This document shows positions 1 through 8,391 of a stretch of DNA of 64,000 bases, piece by piece. Both the position numbers and the translations under genes were made by a program. The notes under the pieces were generated by a model, which ran no database searches, had not been told where the DNA came from, and saw only the letters and a program-made list of their open reading frames with translations. Numbering within the stretch: position 1 is the first letter of the stretch; each line of letters starts with the position of its first letter. Origin of the DNA: Pseudomonas helvetica (GTDB taxonomy: Bacteria > Pseudomonadota > Gammaproteobacteria > Pseudomonadales > Pseudomonadaceae). The stretch is from assembly GCF_039908645.1 (NCBI RefSeq), contig NZ_CP150917.1, forward strand, positions 2,925,501-2,989,500. Direction: 5' to 3'.

Positions 1-195
1 GCAGCCGCCCATGTCGAACTGGATCAACATAAACTCAAGCTCGCCAGGATCGATCATCGGCTGTTCACCCGTGAGCTGTCTTTGTGCTGGCCAGACACCG
101 CCGTGCAGAGCAACGCGGTGCAAAAGGTCAAGGCGACCATTTTTGAATTGTTCGAGGCGTTTGGACGCCACCCGGGGTGGGCGGACGGGCAATAA
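1..195 (+). CDS. LysR-type regulator, C-terminal fragment (cut by window start)
   Basis: Reading frame 1 is open from the first base to TAA at 193-195 and gives 64 residues. The pattern FTRELSLCWP followed by an acidic/aromatic helix resembles the last beta strand and helix of a LysR effector-binding domain, where R-L-S-L-x-W is common near the C-terminus. The DNA-binding half lies outside the window, so the identity rests on a short tail only. The downstream gene is a LysE-type exporter on the same strand, not divergent, so a regulator-target link is not supported. Confidence 0.45.
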   Translation, partial: AAAHVELDQHKLKLARIDHRLFTRELSLCWPDTAVQSNAVQKVKATIFELFEAFGRHPGWADGQ

Positions 196-371
196 CCTAA
201 AGTCGTGATCGACTTAGAGCATGTCTCCTTTGCGGGAAAACGAACGTGTTTCGGTAACCGTTCGGCAAGCACATATTGTCAAATGCAGTGGCTTTGACTT
301 TGCCGCCTGGTACGGGCAGAGTTTGGCGCTACATGAGGATGGATGCCTCGGTGAGGCTTAAGGAGAATGCC

Positions 372-998
372 GTGTTTCCGATCAATATTTGGCTTGCCTA
401 TACTGCCGCGTGCTTGCTATTGGTTCTCGCACCAGGCCCGGACAATCTGCTGGCCGTAGGCCGAGGACTCAGTCAGGGCAGGGTAGCCGCTATCGTATCG
501 GGCATGGCATCTGGGGCGGGAATTCTATTTCATGTGGCAACCGCTTCGCTGGGACTGACTTTGCTTATGCAGACCTCCGCAGTTGCCTTCTGGGTCGTCA
601 AGCTTATCGGCGCCGGTTATTTACTATGGCTTGGCATAAAAGTCCTACGCTCTCGTAGCCTGATTAGCTTCCAGCCAGCGACTCGGCAATCACTGCCGAG
701 CATTTTCCTCACGGGATTACTCTCGGCTGCACTCAATCCGAAGCCTGGTTTTTTCGTTCTTGCGTTTATCCCGCAGTTCGTAGACCCACAACGCGGCTCA
801 GTGAGCGTGCAGATGCTGGTGTACGGCATATGGTTCGCCGCACTTACGGCAGTGGGATTCGCACTTATGGGCGTATTTGCCACTGCACTGTCCCGATTTT
901 TGCGTCAGAGGCCACGGCTGGTAAATGGCCTGAACGTAGGGGCAGGACTCACCTTCGTTGCTTCGGGAGTATCGATAGCGGCGCTCAGCCAAAAATAG
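372..998 (+). CDS. LysE/RhtB family amino-acid exporter
   Basis: Inner-membrane exporter of the LysE/RhtB family, which expels amino acids or related metabolites. The 208-residue product has the family length, about six hydrophobic segments, and the N-terminal A-P-G-P-D signature at residues 20-24. I chose the GTG at 372 because an AAGGAG sequence lies about 8 bases upstream and the protein then starts directly at the first membrane helix; an in-frame ATG at 276 would add an unusual soluble leader. Substrate cannot be read from sequence. The gene stands alone between a LysR fragment and IS debris. Confidence 0.85.
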   Translation: MFPINIWLAYTAACLLLVLAPGPDNLLAVGRGLSQGRVAAIVSGMASGAGILFHVATASLGLTLLMQTSAVAFWVVKLIGAGYLLWLGIKVLRSRSLISFQPATRQSLPSIFLTGLLSAALNPKPGFFVLAFIPQFVDPQRGSVSVQMLVYGIWFAALTAVGFALMGVFATALSRFLRQRPRLVNGLNVGAGLTFVASGVSIAALSQK

Positions 999-1055
999 GA
1001 TCCGTGTATTGGCGTTGCGGGGCCAAGATTCCAGCCTCGCTGAGCCTCGGTGATT

Positions 1056-1513
1056 ATGAAAGCTGACGACTTTAAGACCTGGAACCGAATTTACGGCATC
1101 GAATACGGCAAGAAAAAGCCATGCCGGTGATGGGTATGCTGCACACCTGGATGATCTGCCAGCGGAATTTAGTGCCCGAAGGTTCAGCTATCAGTAGAGC
1201 GCTGGATTACAGCCTGAAACGCTGGGCAGCGCTGTCGCGCTACCTTGATGACGGCGCCGTACCCATTGACAACAACCGGGCAGAAAACCAGATCCGGCCT
1301 TGGGCACCAGGACGCAAGAACTGGCTCTTTGCAGGATCATTGCGTAGCGGCAAACGGGCGCCAGCGATCATGAGTTTGATCCAGTCTGCGCGACTGAATG
1401 GCCATGATCCGCATACTTATCTCAAAGATGTGCTGATGCGGCTGCCGACACAACCAGCGAGTGAGATCGGGCAACTGCTGCAGCAACAGAGAGTGGCTGC
1501 AGAAATCAGGTAA
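1056..1513 (+). pseudogene. IS66-family transposase (TnpC) C-terminal remnant
   Basis: The piece from 1121 keeps the conserved end of IS66 TnpC: the block YLDDGAVPIDNNRAEN (catalytic-core Glu and NN motif), then R-P-x-A-x-G-R-K-N-W-L-F-A-G-S and a C-terminal helix with H-x-Y-L. Just upstream, R-I-Y-G-I-E is readable in another frame (about 1086-1103) and I-R-Q-E-K-A-M continues in the 1121 frame, so a frameshift lies near 1100. The N-terminal three quarters of TnpC and the companion TnpA/TnpB genes are absent. It is an inactive relic marking past insertion. Confidence 0.8.
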
Positions 1514-1568
1514 GCCCCGATGCTTTGAGACTTACAAGGATGACGCAATTAACGGAGTAGCCATAACG

Positions 1569-2186
1569 ATGATTTTGGTTGTTGAAGGTATCAGCGCCAG
1601 CGGGAAAACCACTTGGTGCGCTAAGCATGGAGGGCAACATGTCATTCCGGAAAATGGCCGGTTTGAAAACGAGCCGGATCGGATAAAGGATTCAACCGGA
1701 GCAGCAGCTTTTTGGGCAGAGCGAAACGTGGATCGCTGGCAAACCGCGCTGGCCATGGAAGACATTTTTTCGTGGGCTTTGTGTGATAGCGACCCCCTCA
1801 AGCTCCACTATATTTGGAGTCTTTGGCAGATCGGCGAGGCGAGCGAACACGACTGGCGAATAGAGTTGGACGCCACAAGAGAAACGATCGCACAAGGACG
1901 TATTGGCTTTGCTGACTGTTACATTGTTGGCCGCATAGATCCTCAGCTTGCGCGCGAGCGAGCCAAAGCCGATACCACCCGCCGACGGAGTAGATTCGAG
2001 CTACACGTGCGCCTCCAACAAGCTCTGCTGACCTGGTACTCAGCTATGGATGAAGTGCTTCCCGGCAGAGTGCGATTCGGTTTTCCTTCAGAAATGCCAA
2101 CCTTGAAAAACCTTGACGGAAGATATGCGGTGGCGGCCTTTGATCAAATGATCGCATCGCTCCCATGGCCTACTCACACCTCTTAG
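1569..2186 (+). CDS. P-loop NTPase, small-molecule kinase-like
   Basis: A 205-residue P-loop protein. The N-terminus is beta strand MILVVEG followed by Walker A G-I-S-A-S-G-K-T at residues 7-14, the arrangement of adenylate/shikimate/zeta-type kinases. An R-x-R-x-K basic stretch near residues 140-150 could be a lid. Start at 1569 is chosen because it places Walker A directly after the first strand; the in-frame ATG at 1461 lies inside the IS66 remnant. No substrate can be assigned. Base composition is lower in GC than the catabolic operon later in the window, fitting accessory DNA. Confidence 0.6.
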   Translation: MILVVEGISASGKTTWCAKHGGQHVIPENGRFENEPDRIKDSTGAAAFWAERNVDRWQTALAMEDIFSWALCDSDPLKLHYIWSLWQIGEASEHDWRIELDATRETIAQGRIGFADCYIVGRIDPQLARERAKADTTRRRSRFELHVRLQQALLTWYSAMDEVLPGRVRFGFPSEMPTLKNLDGRYAVAAFDQMIASLPWPTHTS

Positions 2187-2202
2187 CGAGACGGAGCCTT
2201 AG

Positions 2203-2656
2203 TTCGAATCCTACGAGAGTTTCGAGGCGCATGTCGCCAGACTTGAAGGACTCGTAGACCAGCCATTTTTTTCTGTACTACCCTCCAATGGGAAAGTTAG
2301 CGGATGGGTTTCGTTTTGCGACATCGATGCGCATAACGCCGCTCTTGAAATAGGCAGCATCTGGTTTTTCACCAGCATTGCAGCGGACTCGACCCGCTAC
2401 CGAGGCGATTTACCTGCTTATTGACCACGTTTTTTCTATTGGCTTCAACAGAGTGGCTTGGCGGTGTAACGCGCTCAATATGCCCTCTCGAAACGCTGCG
2501 CTACGACTAGGATTTTCCTTTGAAGGCACTTGGCGCGATACAGCCTGGTATGCACAGTTTGCAGAAGAACGGCCAGCTAACAAGCTCCTGATTGAGCGGT
2601 GGCTGGCCGATGATAACTTCGACGCCAATGGCCGTCAGTACACCTCGCTACGGTGA
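2203..2656 (+). pseudogene. GNAT acetyltransferase, frameshifted and 5'-truncated
   Basis: Two frames together spell a RimJ/RimL-like GNAT domain. Frame 1 from about 2206 reads S-Y-E-S-F-E-A-H-V-A and later E-I-G-S-I-W-F; the match then moves to the +1 frame as F-S-P-A-L-Q-R-T-R, followed by the acetyl-CoA-fold helices and N-x-x-S-R-N-A-A-L-R-L-G-F at residues typical of the C-terminus. The shift falls in a run of five T at 2365-2369; four T would restore the frame. The frame-1 part is closed upstream by TAG at 2200 with no start codon, so the N-terminal part is missing. A sequencing error could explain the shift but not the lost start. Confidence 0.65.
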
Positions 2657-2723
2657 GAGGTGAGGCTAGCAGTCCGACGAACATTCCTTTTTGACACCGT
2701 CGCCTGTAGCGATTGGAGCCCTT

Positions 2724-3356
2724 ATGCAGACTTCGCTGGATCATTTAGTCATCGTGGCGCCTACGTTGGAAGCGGGTGACCGCTTCGTGAGTCAGCGACT
2801 GGGTGTGAAACTTCAACCAGGCGGTTGCCATCCGCTGATGGGAACCCACAACAAACTGCTGCGGCTAGGTACACATTTCTATCTGGAAGTGATCGCTATT
2901 GACCCAGCTGCCCTGCCTGTGGGTCGGCCTCGGTGGTTTGGCCTGGACGGGCTGCCAGACAACGCGTCTCCTCGGCTAGCCCATTGGGTCGCTAAAACCG
3001 ACACCTTGAAAACGCTTAGCCCGATGATCGCAGAGGTCGTCGGACAGGTGCAGCCGATGAGCCGAGGCGAACTGTGCTGGGATATTACAATTTTAGCGGA
3101 CGGCAGACTGCCTTTGGAGGGGGCCGCGCCCAGCCTGATTCAATGGGGACAGCCGGTGCACCCTGCGACGATGCTTGAAGATAAAGGCTGCTCATTGCAG
3201 ATGCTCGATATCTTTCATCCTGCGCCAGAGAGGATTAGCCACCTGCTTGATGCCATAAATTTTTCTGGGCCAGTTCGACTTCATAGGTGCGATAGCATTG
3301 AGGTGTCACGCTTGGTTTCCTGTATCGAAACTCCAAGTGGCCTCAGGAATTTATAG
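2724..3356 (+). CDS. Glyoxalase-like (VOC) domain protein
   Basis: A 210-residue protein starting S-L-D-H-L-V-I-V, the first beta strand and His of a VOC module, with H-F-Y-L-E-V near residues 53-58 giving the usual second ligand region (E). This matches the Glyoxalase_3-like family that carries one N-terminal VOC module and a degenerate second half. The ATG at 2724 is chosen because the VOC strand begins five residues later. Function is unknown; members may be hydrolases, isomerases or binding proteins. It is one of four same-strand accessory genes between the IS66 relic and 4.1 kb. Confidence 0.7.
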   Translation: MQTSLDHLVIVAPTLEAGDRFVSQRLGVKLQPGGCHPLMGTHNKLLRLGTHFYLEVIAIDPAALPVGRPRWFGLDGLPDNASPRLAHWVAKTDTLKTLSPMIAEVVGQVQPMSRGELCWDITILADGRLPLEGAAPSLIQWGQPVHPATMLEDKGCSLQMLDIFHPAPERISHLLDAINFSGPVRLHRCDSIEVSRLVSCIETPSGLRNL

Positions 3357-3616
3357 GGCAAATATCGCATGCGAGGGTTAGTTGTAATCGATACTCGCGC
3401 TGAATGGTAATAGCCCTCCTAAATCACCTCGCGTACGTCAGAAAGGCACCCACTGATGCGGTAACAGTTGGACGTTCTCACTCGCCTACCGACGCAGCGG
3501 GCGTGTGATATTGCAAATCTGCTGCCGCATCAATGGGGGGGCCGGTAACCAGGCAAGGTGTTTGAGCAAATCCAGGTGAGTTAGAATGCCGGATGCATAG
3601 ACCTCAAGGACGCGCG

Positions 3617-4105
3617 ATGATATTACAACACAGGCCAGTGAAGGCTGATGACATCAAAACTATCTGTAGCTTTCCCCTGAACGCTCGGGAACTGTTTTAT
3701 ATGTTTCCGAAAGCTCAATACCCTCTGACTGAAGCTCAGCTGTCTAACGCTATTACTCAACGTTTCGACTCGACGGTTGTCGAGACCCAGAACAGCGTCG
3801 TCGGCTTTGCTAACTTTTATCGGGCTGAAACGGGTGGGGTTTGCTGTATCGGCAATGTCATTGTTGCCCAAGAGGCACGAGGTAAAGGTGTGGCGACCTT
3901 CATCGTGGAGACGATGACGGCTCTGGCGTTCGACCGCTATGACGCCACAGAGGTGCAGATCTCGTGCTTCAATGAAAATACAGCAGGCTTGCTGCTTTAT
4001 CCAAAACTGGGCTTCTTACCCTTTGCTGTCGAAGAGCGAATTTCCCTGGATAGTCGTAGATCAGCACTCATCCATATGGCCCGCAGAAGAGCAGCCCGAC
4101 CATAA
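3617..4105 (+). CDS. GNAT family N-acetyltransferase
   Basis: A 162-residue acetyl-CoA-dependent acetyltransferase. Motif A is Q-E-A-R-G-K-G-V-A at residues 85-93, the pyrophosphate-binding loop, preceded by beta strand I-G-N-V-I-V. Motif B is seen as N-E-N-T-A-G-L-L-L-Y-P-K-L-G-F, where Asn and Tyr are typical. The ATG at 3617 is preferred over 3593 because it begins at the first strand I-L-Q-H-R-P-V. The acceptor could be an amine drug, an amino acid or a protein N-terminus; nothing nearby decides this. Confidence 0.8.
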   Translation: MILQHRPVKADDIKTICSFPLNARELFYMFPKAQYPLTEAQLSNAITQRFDSTVVETQNSVVGFANFYRAETGGVCCIGNVIVAQEARGKGVATFIVETMTALAFDRYDATEVQISCFNENTAGLLLYPKLGFLPFAVEERISLDSRRSALIHMARRRAARP

Positions 4106-4507
4106 TACTCACCTTGAAAGCCCACTTAATGCAGCTGCTTTCAGGTATTCAGTCGGTTGCTTTGGTTTAAGTGCGTCAGTGCTGAATGGGCAGCGCTGTG
4201 CGGCCTAGGGATCAAGAGGCGGGATTACCGGACGCTTACACGTTAAGGGCTATCGCGTCCGCTTAAATACGCGGACACCATCGCCCTTAATGCTGGAGTT
4301 CGGAAGGTGTGTTGGCTAGACGCTTACGATGTGAGGGCGAAGTAAAGATGTGTTCGCCATCCGCTTACGTTGCGCATGCCCTTGGGCCCGTTTAGCGGAC
4401 TTGGCGCATTTGGGGGCGTGCGGCGTACCGGTACTCATGCAAAAGCAAAGGTGCGTCGGTGGCTATAAGGCCTGCTTGCTCATCGTTCAGCGACGCGCTT
4501 GGCCACC
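4106..4507. other. 402-bp intergenic region with one inverted repeat
   Basis: No credible gene. The only structure is the palindrome at 4243-4290, plus recurring short words of the form CGCTTAC (about 4233, 4321 and 4370). It separates the accessory plus-strand genes from the minus-strand mocR-like gene. Confidence 0.6.
4243..4290. repeat. Imperfect 20-bp inverted repeat with 8-base loop
   Basis: Arms 4243-4262 and 4271-4290 match at 17 of 20 positions (TTAAGGGC outer part and GTCCGC next to the loop are exact). No T tract follows, so it is not a classic terminator. It could be a mobile-element end, a recombination site or a regulator site for the flanking genes. Confidence 0.5.
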
Positions 4508-5842
4508 TCAATAAGAGTGAGCGTCAACCACACGCTTCACCGTGTCGAGTGCGACTTGCAGCGCATCCAGTTCCAGCGAGCCGAGCGCAAGCCTGATCGC
4601 GTGAGGAATAGGGGCAGAAGTCGCAAAGGGTTCCGCAGTCGACACCGAAACGTGCTCGCGCATCAGTGCCATCGCCACCTGGTCGGCGCGAACCTCTTCA
4701 CCCAACGGCAGCCAGAGAAAATAGGAGGAGGGATGGCCGATGTACTTCAAGTCGGTCAACGTGGCTCTGGCCATGGCCTGTCGCTTTGCGGCGTCCTGAC
4801 GCTTTTCGCGCTCCAGGCGATTGACCGTGCCGTCGTCGAGCCAGTTACAAGCGATTGAAGTCATCACCCCGGGCGTGTTCCAAATGGTCGCGCGTATGGC
4901 TCTCTCAATAGCGGGGATCCAGGTGGAGGGCGCCGCGACAAATCCGACGCGCAACCCGGTGGCGACATTTTTCGAGAGGCCTGTCACGTACACGGTTCTT
5001 TCCGGTGCAAGCGCTGCCAAGGGGGGCGGTGCGTCCTCTGCGAGGAACGCATAAGCGGCGTCCTCGATGATCAGCAAGTCATGCTCGCGGGCGATGCTCA
5101 CCAAGCGTTGCCGCCAGCTTTTGCTGGCGACCCACCCCAGTGGATTGTGCAAGGTTGGCATGGTGTAGACGGCGCGGACCTTTCGGCTCTGGCACAGTCG
5201 AACCAGGGCATCCAGATCAGGTTCACCGCCTGCAGCAGGGAGGGGGGCCAGTTCCAGGCGCAGGGTATCGGCGAGGACTTTGAAACCGGGATAGGTCAAG
5301 GCATCCGTCGCGACGACATCGCCTGGGCGCAGCAGCCCCATGACAGTCACTGCCAGCCCGTGTTGAGCCCCGTTGACGATCAGTACGTGCTCGTCGCTGA
5401 CGCTCAAGCCTCGGCACTGGAGATGCCGGGCAACTGACGCACGCTCATGCTGTCGCCCGCCATGGGGCTGATAACGGAGCAATGCCTCCAGATCGCCCGA
5501 AGACGCCAGTTGGCGCAAGGCGCCACGCAGCAGTTCTGCCTGACCCGGTAGAGAAGGGTAGTTGAAGTTAAGGTCCAGAACACCGGTGGCGACCGCTTGC
5601 TGATCGATGCCTAAACCTGATGGCAACGAGGTCTCCCGGACAAACGTACCTCTCCCGGTTTCGCCGCTGACCAGGCCCATTGTTTCAAGCTCTGCGTAGA
5701 CACGGGTCGCCGTGGCTAATGCGAGGCCTTCGTTGGCCGCAAGCTCCCGGTGCGTGGGCAGGCGCGTTCCAGGTGACAGGCGTCCTGCGCGAATGTCGGC
5801 CGCAAACGCATCTACCAACGATTTATACCGGGAGCGAGCCAT
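4508..5842 (-). CDS. MocR-type GntR/aminotransferase-fold regulator
   Basis: A 444-residue transcription factor with a GntR winged helix at about residues 1-70 (R-L-P-T-H-R-E-L-A and the T-G-R-G-T-F-V wing) linked to a fold-type I aminotransferase domain from about 90 to the end. The PLP-site residues are present: H-N-P at 232-234, D261 with Y264, and the Schiff-base lysine K291 in G-L-S-K. MocR proteins use PLP or PLP-adducts as effector. It is divergent from the DJ-1/PfpI gene at 5955 and a palindrome lies in the shared gap, so that gene is the likely target. Confidence 0.88.
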   Translation of the reverse strand: MARSRYKSLVDAFAADIRAGRLSPGTRLPTHRELAANEGLALATATRVYAELETMGLVSGETGRGTFVRETSLPSGLGIDQQAVATGVLDLNFNYPSLPGQAELLRGALRQLASSGDLEALLRYQPHGGRQHERASVARHLQCRGLSVSDEHVLIVNGAQHGLAVTVMGLLRPGDVVATDALTYPGFKVLADTLRLELAPLPAAGGEPDLDALVRLCQSRKVRAVYTMPTLHNPLGWVASKSWRQRLVSIAREHDLLIIEDAAYAFLAEDAPPPLAALAPERTVYVTGLSKNVATGLRVGFVAAPSTWIPAIERAIRATIWNTPGVMTSIACNWLDDGTVNRLEREKRQDAAKRQAMARATLTDLKYIGHPSSYFLWLPLGEEVRADQVAMALMREHVSVSTAEPFATSAPIPHAIRLALGSLELDALQVALDTVKRVVDAHSY

Positions 5843-5856
5843 GGAGATGTATCCAT

Positions 5857-5874
5857 TACAATAATTTGATTGTA
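5857..5874. promoter_or_regulatory. Palindrome TACAAT-N6-ATTGTA, candidate MocR operator
   Basis: A perfect 6-bp inverted repeat with a 6-bp spacer lies 15 bases upstream of the mocR-like start and inside the AT-rich divergent promoter gap (5843-5954). Position and symmetry fit autoregulation plus control of the DJ-1/PfpI gene. MocR proteins are known to bind paired short repeats near divergent targets; that this is the site is inference. Confidence 0.45.
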
Positions 5875-5954
5875 CTAATTATTCGCCATAGCCTGCGCCT
5901 GTACAACCGCCTCCCTCAGGCGGATACCAGCCACATTTGCAGGAAGGCTCAACC

Positions 5955-6569
5955 ATGCATATCGCCATTCTCACCTTCGAAGGCTACAACGAATTCGACT
6001 CCCTGATCGCACTCGGCGTACTTAACTGCATCAAGAAACCTGGTTGGCGCGTGTCGATTGCCAGCCCTGCGGCCCGTGTCCGTTCAATGAACGGAGTGGT
6101 GATCGAATCCCAGGCAACGCTTCGCGAGGCGAGCGAAGCCGATGCGGTGATTGTCGGGAGCGGCATGCAGACTCGCGAGGTGGTGGCTGATACCGCCCTT
6201 ATGGCGCAGTTACAACTTGATCCCTCGAAGCAGCTCCTGGGTGCGCAATGTTCCGGCACGCTGGTGCTGGCCAAGCTTGGCTTGCTGGAGGGTGTACCAG
6301 CCTGCACGGACTTGACGACGAAACCGTGGGTCCAGGCGGCTGGCATCGATGTCCTTAACCAGCCGTTCTTCGCCAAAGGCAACATCGCCACCGCCGGTGG
6401 ATGCCTCGCTTCGGTCTATCTTGCGGCCTGGATCATTGCCCGTCTGGAAGGCGTCGAAGCGGCAGAAAGTGCACTGCACTACGTCGCGCCAGTCGGGGAA
6501 AAAGAACAGTACGTTGAGCGCGCAATGCGCAATATCGCCGCGTATCTGCCCGATGGGCAGGTTGCTTGA
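5955..6569 (+). CDS. DJ-1/PfpI family protein
   Basis: A 204-residue class I glutamine-amidotransferase-like protein. The nucleophile elbow is A-Q-C-S-G with C99, and the N-terminal strand H-I-A-I-L-T-F-E-G-Y leads into E13/D15, the usual acidic partner of the cysteine. Relatives include isonitrile hydratase and AraC-linked DJ-1 domains; chaperone/glyoxalase activity is also known in the superfamily. The start follows an AGGAAGG-like sequence about ten bases upstream. Divergence from a MocR regulator suggests induction by an amine or PLP-related metabolite. Confidence 0.82.
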   Translation: MHIAILTFEGYNEFDSLIALGVLNCIKKPGWRVSIASPAARVRSMNGVVIESQATLREASEADAVIVGSGMQTREVVADTALMAQLQLDPSKQLLGAQCSGTLVLAKLGLLEGVPACTDLTTKPWVQAAGIDVLNQPFFAKGNIATAGGCLASVYLAAWIIARLEGVEAAESALHYVAPVGEKEQYVERAMRNIAAYLPDGQVA

Positions 6570-6599
6570 GGCGATTACAGCGAGAATCAAACCGCCGAC

Positions 6600-7493
6600 T
6601 CAACTCGGCTTTTGCGCAAGCTGCGTCACCAAAAACTCGATAAACGCCCGGGTCTTCTGCGGAACCCGACGTGCAGACGAGTAGACCGCGTTGATGGTGA
6701 TCGGCGGGGCCTGCCATTCGCACAACACGGCGACCAGCCTGCCAGCCGCCAAAGCCTCTTCGACAATGAAGCTCGGCAGCAAGGCGATCCCCATGCCGGC
6801 TTCTGCGGCCTGGGCCAGCAGGTCGCCATTGTTGGCATGCAGAGGACCGGTGACGTGTACGCGCTGCGTCTCGTGGCCGTTGCTCAATTGCAGGCTGACG
6901 CCACTCTGCAGGTAGCCATAATTCAGGCATTGGTGGGTGCTCAGGTCCTTTGGCGTTTGCGGTGTACCCGCGCGCTCAAGATAGGCCGGGGAGGCGACCA
7001 TGATCCGCGGAGCGGGCGCCAGCAGTCGGGCCACCAGGGAGGAGTCCGGCAGGCTCGCGATGCGGATGGTCACATCGAAGCCGCCGCGTACCGGGTCGAC
7101 CTGCTGGTCGCTCAGGACCAGTTGCAGCTCAATGTTCGGATGCTGCTCATGAAACAACGGGATCAGCGGCCCGAGTCGCCGCAGACCGAACGACATCGGC
7201 GCGTTGACCCGCAGCACGCCGCGTAGCTCGCCAATGCCGTTACGCGCCCGTTGCTCGGCTTCGTCCACGGACGCGATCACTTCGCGGGCCGCTTCGTAGT
7301 ACTCCGCGCCGGCCTCGGTCAGGTGCAGGCTGCGCGTCGTGCGCTGCAGCAACTGCACACCGATGGCCTCTTCCAGCGCCTGAATCTGTTTGCTGACTTT
7401 TGAGCGTGGCACATCCATCGCTCGGGCTGCGGCGGCAAAGCCGTTTGCTCCGACGGTGGCGACAAAAGCACGCATGCATTCGATCCGGTCCAA
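6600..7493 (-). CDS. LysR-type transcriptional regulator (CrgA-like subgroup)
   Basis: A 297-residue LTTR: N-terminal HTH (M-D-R-I-E-C-M-R-A-F-V, then S-K-V-S-K-Q-I-Q-A-L-E-E recognition helix) and an effector domain opening G-x-L-R-V-N-A-P. This subgroup often controls oxidoreductases or hydrolases for reactive compounds. It is divergent from the isochorismatase-like gene at 7670 with a 176-bp gap, which makes that gene and the ABM protein after it the plausible targets. Confidence 0.88.
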   Translation of the reverse strand: MDRIECMRAFVATVGANGFAAAARAMDVPRSKVSKQIQALEEAIGVQLLQRTTRSLHLTEAGAEYYEAAREVIASVDEAEQRARNGIGELRGVLRVNAPMSFGLRRLGPLIPLFHEQHPNIELQLVLSDQQVDPVRGGFDVTIRIASLPDSSLVARLLAPAPRIMVASPAYLERAGTPQTPKDLSTHQCLNYGYLQSGVSLQLSNGHETQRVHVTGPLHANNGDLLAQAAEAGMGIALLPSFIVEEALAAGRLVAVLCEWQAPPITINAVYSSARRVPQKTRAFIEFLVTQLAQKPS

Positions 7494-7669
7494 GACTGTC
7501 CCTATTTTGGAAATAATGATTATGCATTTTAGGTAATTGTTTCGGTTTTATCCAGAAACTACATTAGGTTCCAAGCCGGTAGCACATCACCTCCAACCGG
7601 AGTACGCACCGAGCCTTGCAGCCAAACGAACCCATCTATCCAGAACAGCGACATCAAAAGGAACACGCC

Positions 7670-8314
7670 ATGTCTATTCGTGAATTGCTCAACCCAACCA
7701 ACTCCGCTCTGATCCTGATCGACCACCAGCCGCAGATGTCCTTCGGCGTGCAATCGATCGATCGTCAGACCTTGAAGAACAACACCGTTGCACTGGCCAA
7801 AGCTGCGAAGATCTTCAACGTGCCGACCATTTTGACGTCGGTCGAAACCGAAAGCTTCAGCGGCTACATCTGGCCGGAATTGCTTAGTGTGTTTCCCGAT
7901 CATCAGCCCATCGAGCGCACCTCGATGAACTCCTGGGAAGATAAAAAACTGGTAGAAGCGGTGAAGGCCACCGGTCGCAAAAAGCTGATCATGGCCGCGC
8001 TCTGGACTGAGGTGTGCTTGAACTTCCCGGCTTTGGAAGCGCTGGCCGAAGGCTACGAGGTGTACATCGTCACTGACGCATCGGGCGGGACAACCAAAGA
8101 AGCTCACGACATGTCGGTGCAGCGGATGATCCAGGCCGGTGCGGTGCCGGTGACCTGGCAGCAAGTGTTGCTCGAGTACCAACGTGACTGGGCACACAAA
8201 GAGACTTACGACGCAGTGATGGACCTGGTGCGCGAGCACAGTGGTGCCTACGGCATGGGCGTGGATTACGCTTACACCATGGTGCACAAGGCGCCGCAAC
8301 GTCAGGTCAAGTAA
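7670..8314 (+). CDS. Isochorismatase-like cysteine hydrolase (YcaC-type)
   Basis: A 214-residue hydrolase with the family catalytic pieces: D18 in L-I-D-H-Q and C116 in W-T-E-V-C, the latter preceded by the strand K-K-L-I-M-A-A. Length and the ending region resemble YcaC, a hydrolase of unknown substrate. AAAAGGA sits eight bases before the ATG. A UUCG-loop hairpin lies just downstream, before the ABM protein gene. The divergent LysR gene probably regulates it. Confidence 0.85.
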   Translation: MSIRELLNPTNSALILIDHQPQMSFGVQSIDRQTLKNNTVALAKAAKIFNVPTILTSVETESFSGYIWPELLSVFPDHQPIERTSMNSWEDKKLVEAVKATGRKKLIMAALWTEVCLNFPALEALAEGYEVYIVTDASGGTTKEAHDMSVQRMIQAGAVPVTWQQVLLEYQRDWAHKETYDAVMDLVREHSGAYGMGVDYAYTMVHKAPQRQVK

Positions 8315-8337
8315 GCCGCGAAAAAAACCGTTGCTCA

Positions 8338-8359
8338 ACGGCGCAGTTCGCTGCGCCGT
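8338..8359 (+). other. Perfect 9-bp hairpin with TTCG tetraloop
   Basis: ACGGCGCAG-TTCG-CTGCGCCGT forms an extra-stable stem between the isochorismatase-like gene (ends 8314) and the ABM-protein gene (starts 8392). No T tract follows, so it may act as an mRNA stabiliser, a partial terminator or a processing site between the two genes. Confidence 0.6.
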
Positions 8360-8391
8360 CACTGCCAACGGGCCTGCTCGGAGAGTCAGTC

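Noticed and set aside
2200..2215. GTTCGAATCC, a tRNA T-loop-like word
   Set aside because: The flanking five bases do not pair and no acceptor, D or anticodon arm fits; it lies in the GNAT remnant.
4243..4290. Palindrome considered as an integron attC site
   Set aside because: The GTTAA-like cores are in the wrong orientation and the spacer is too short for an attC; kept only as an unexplained inverted repeat.
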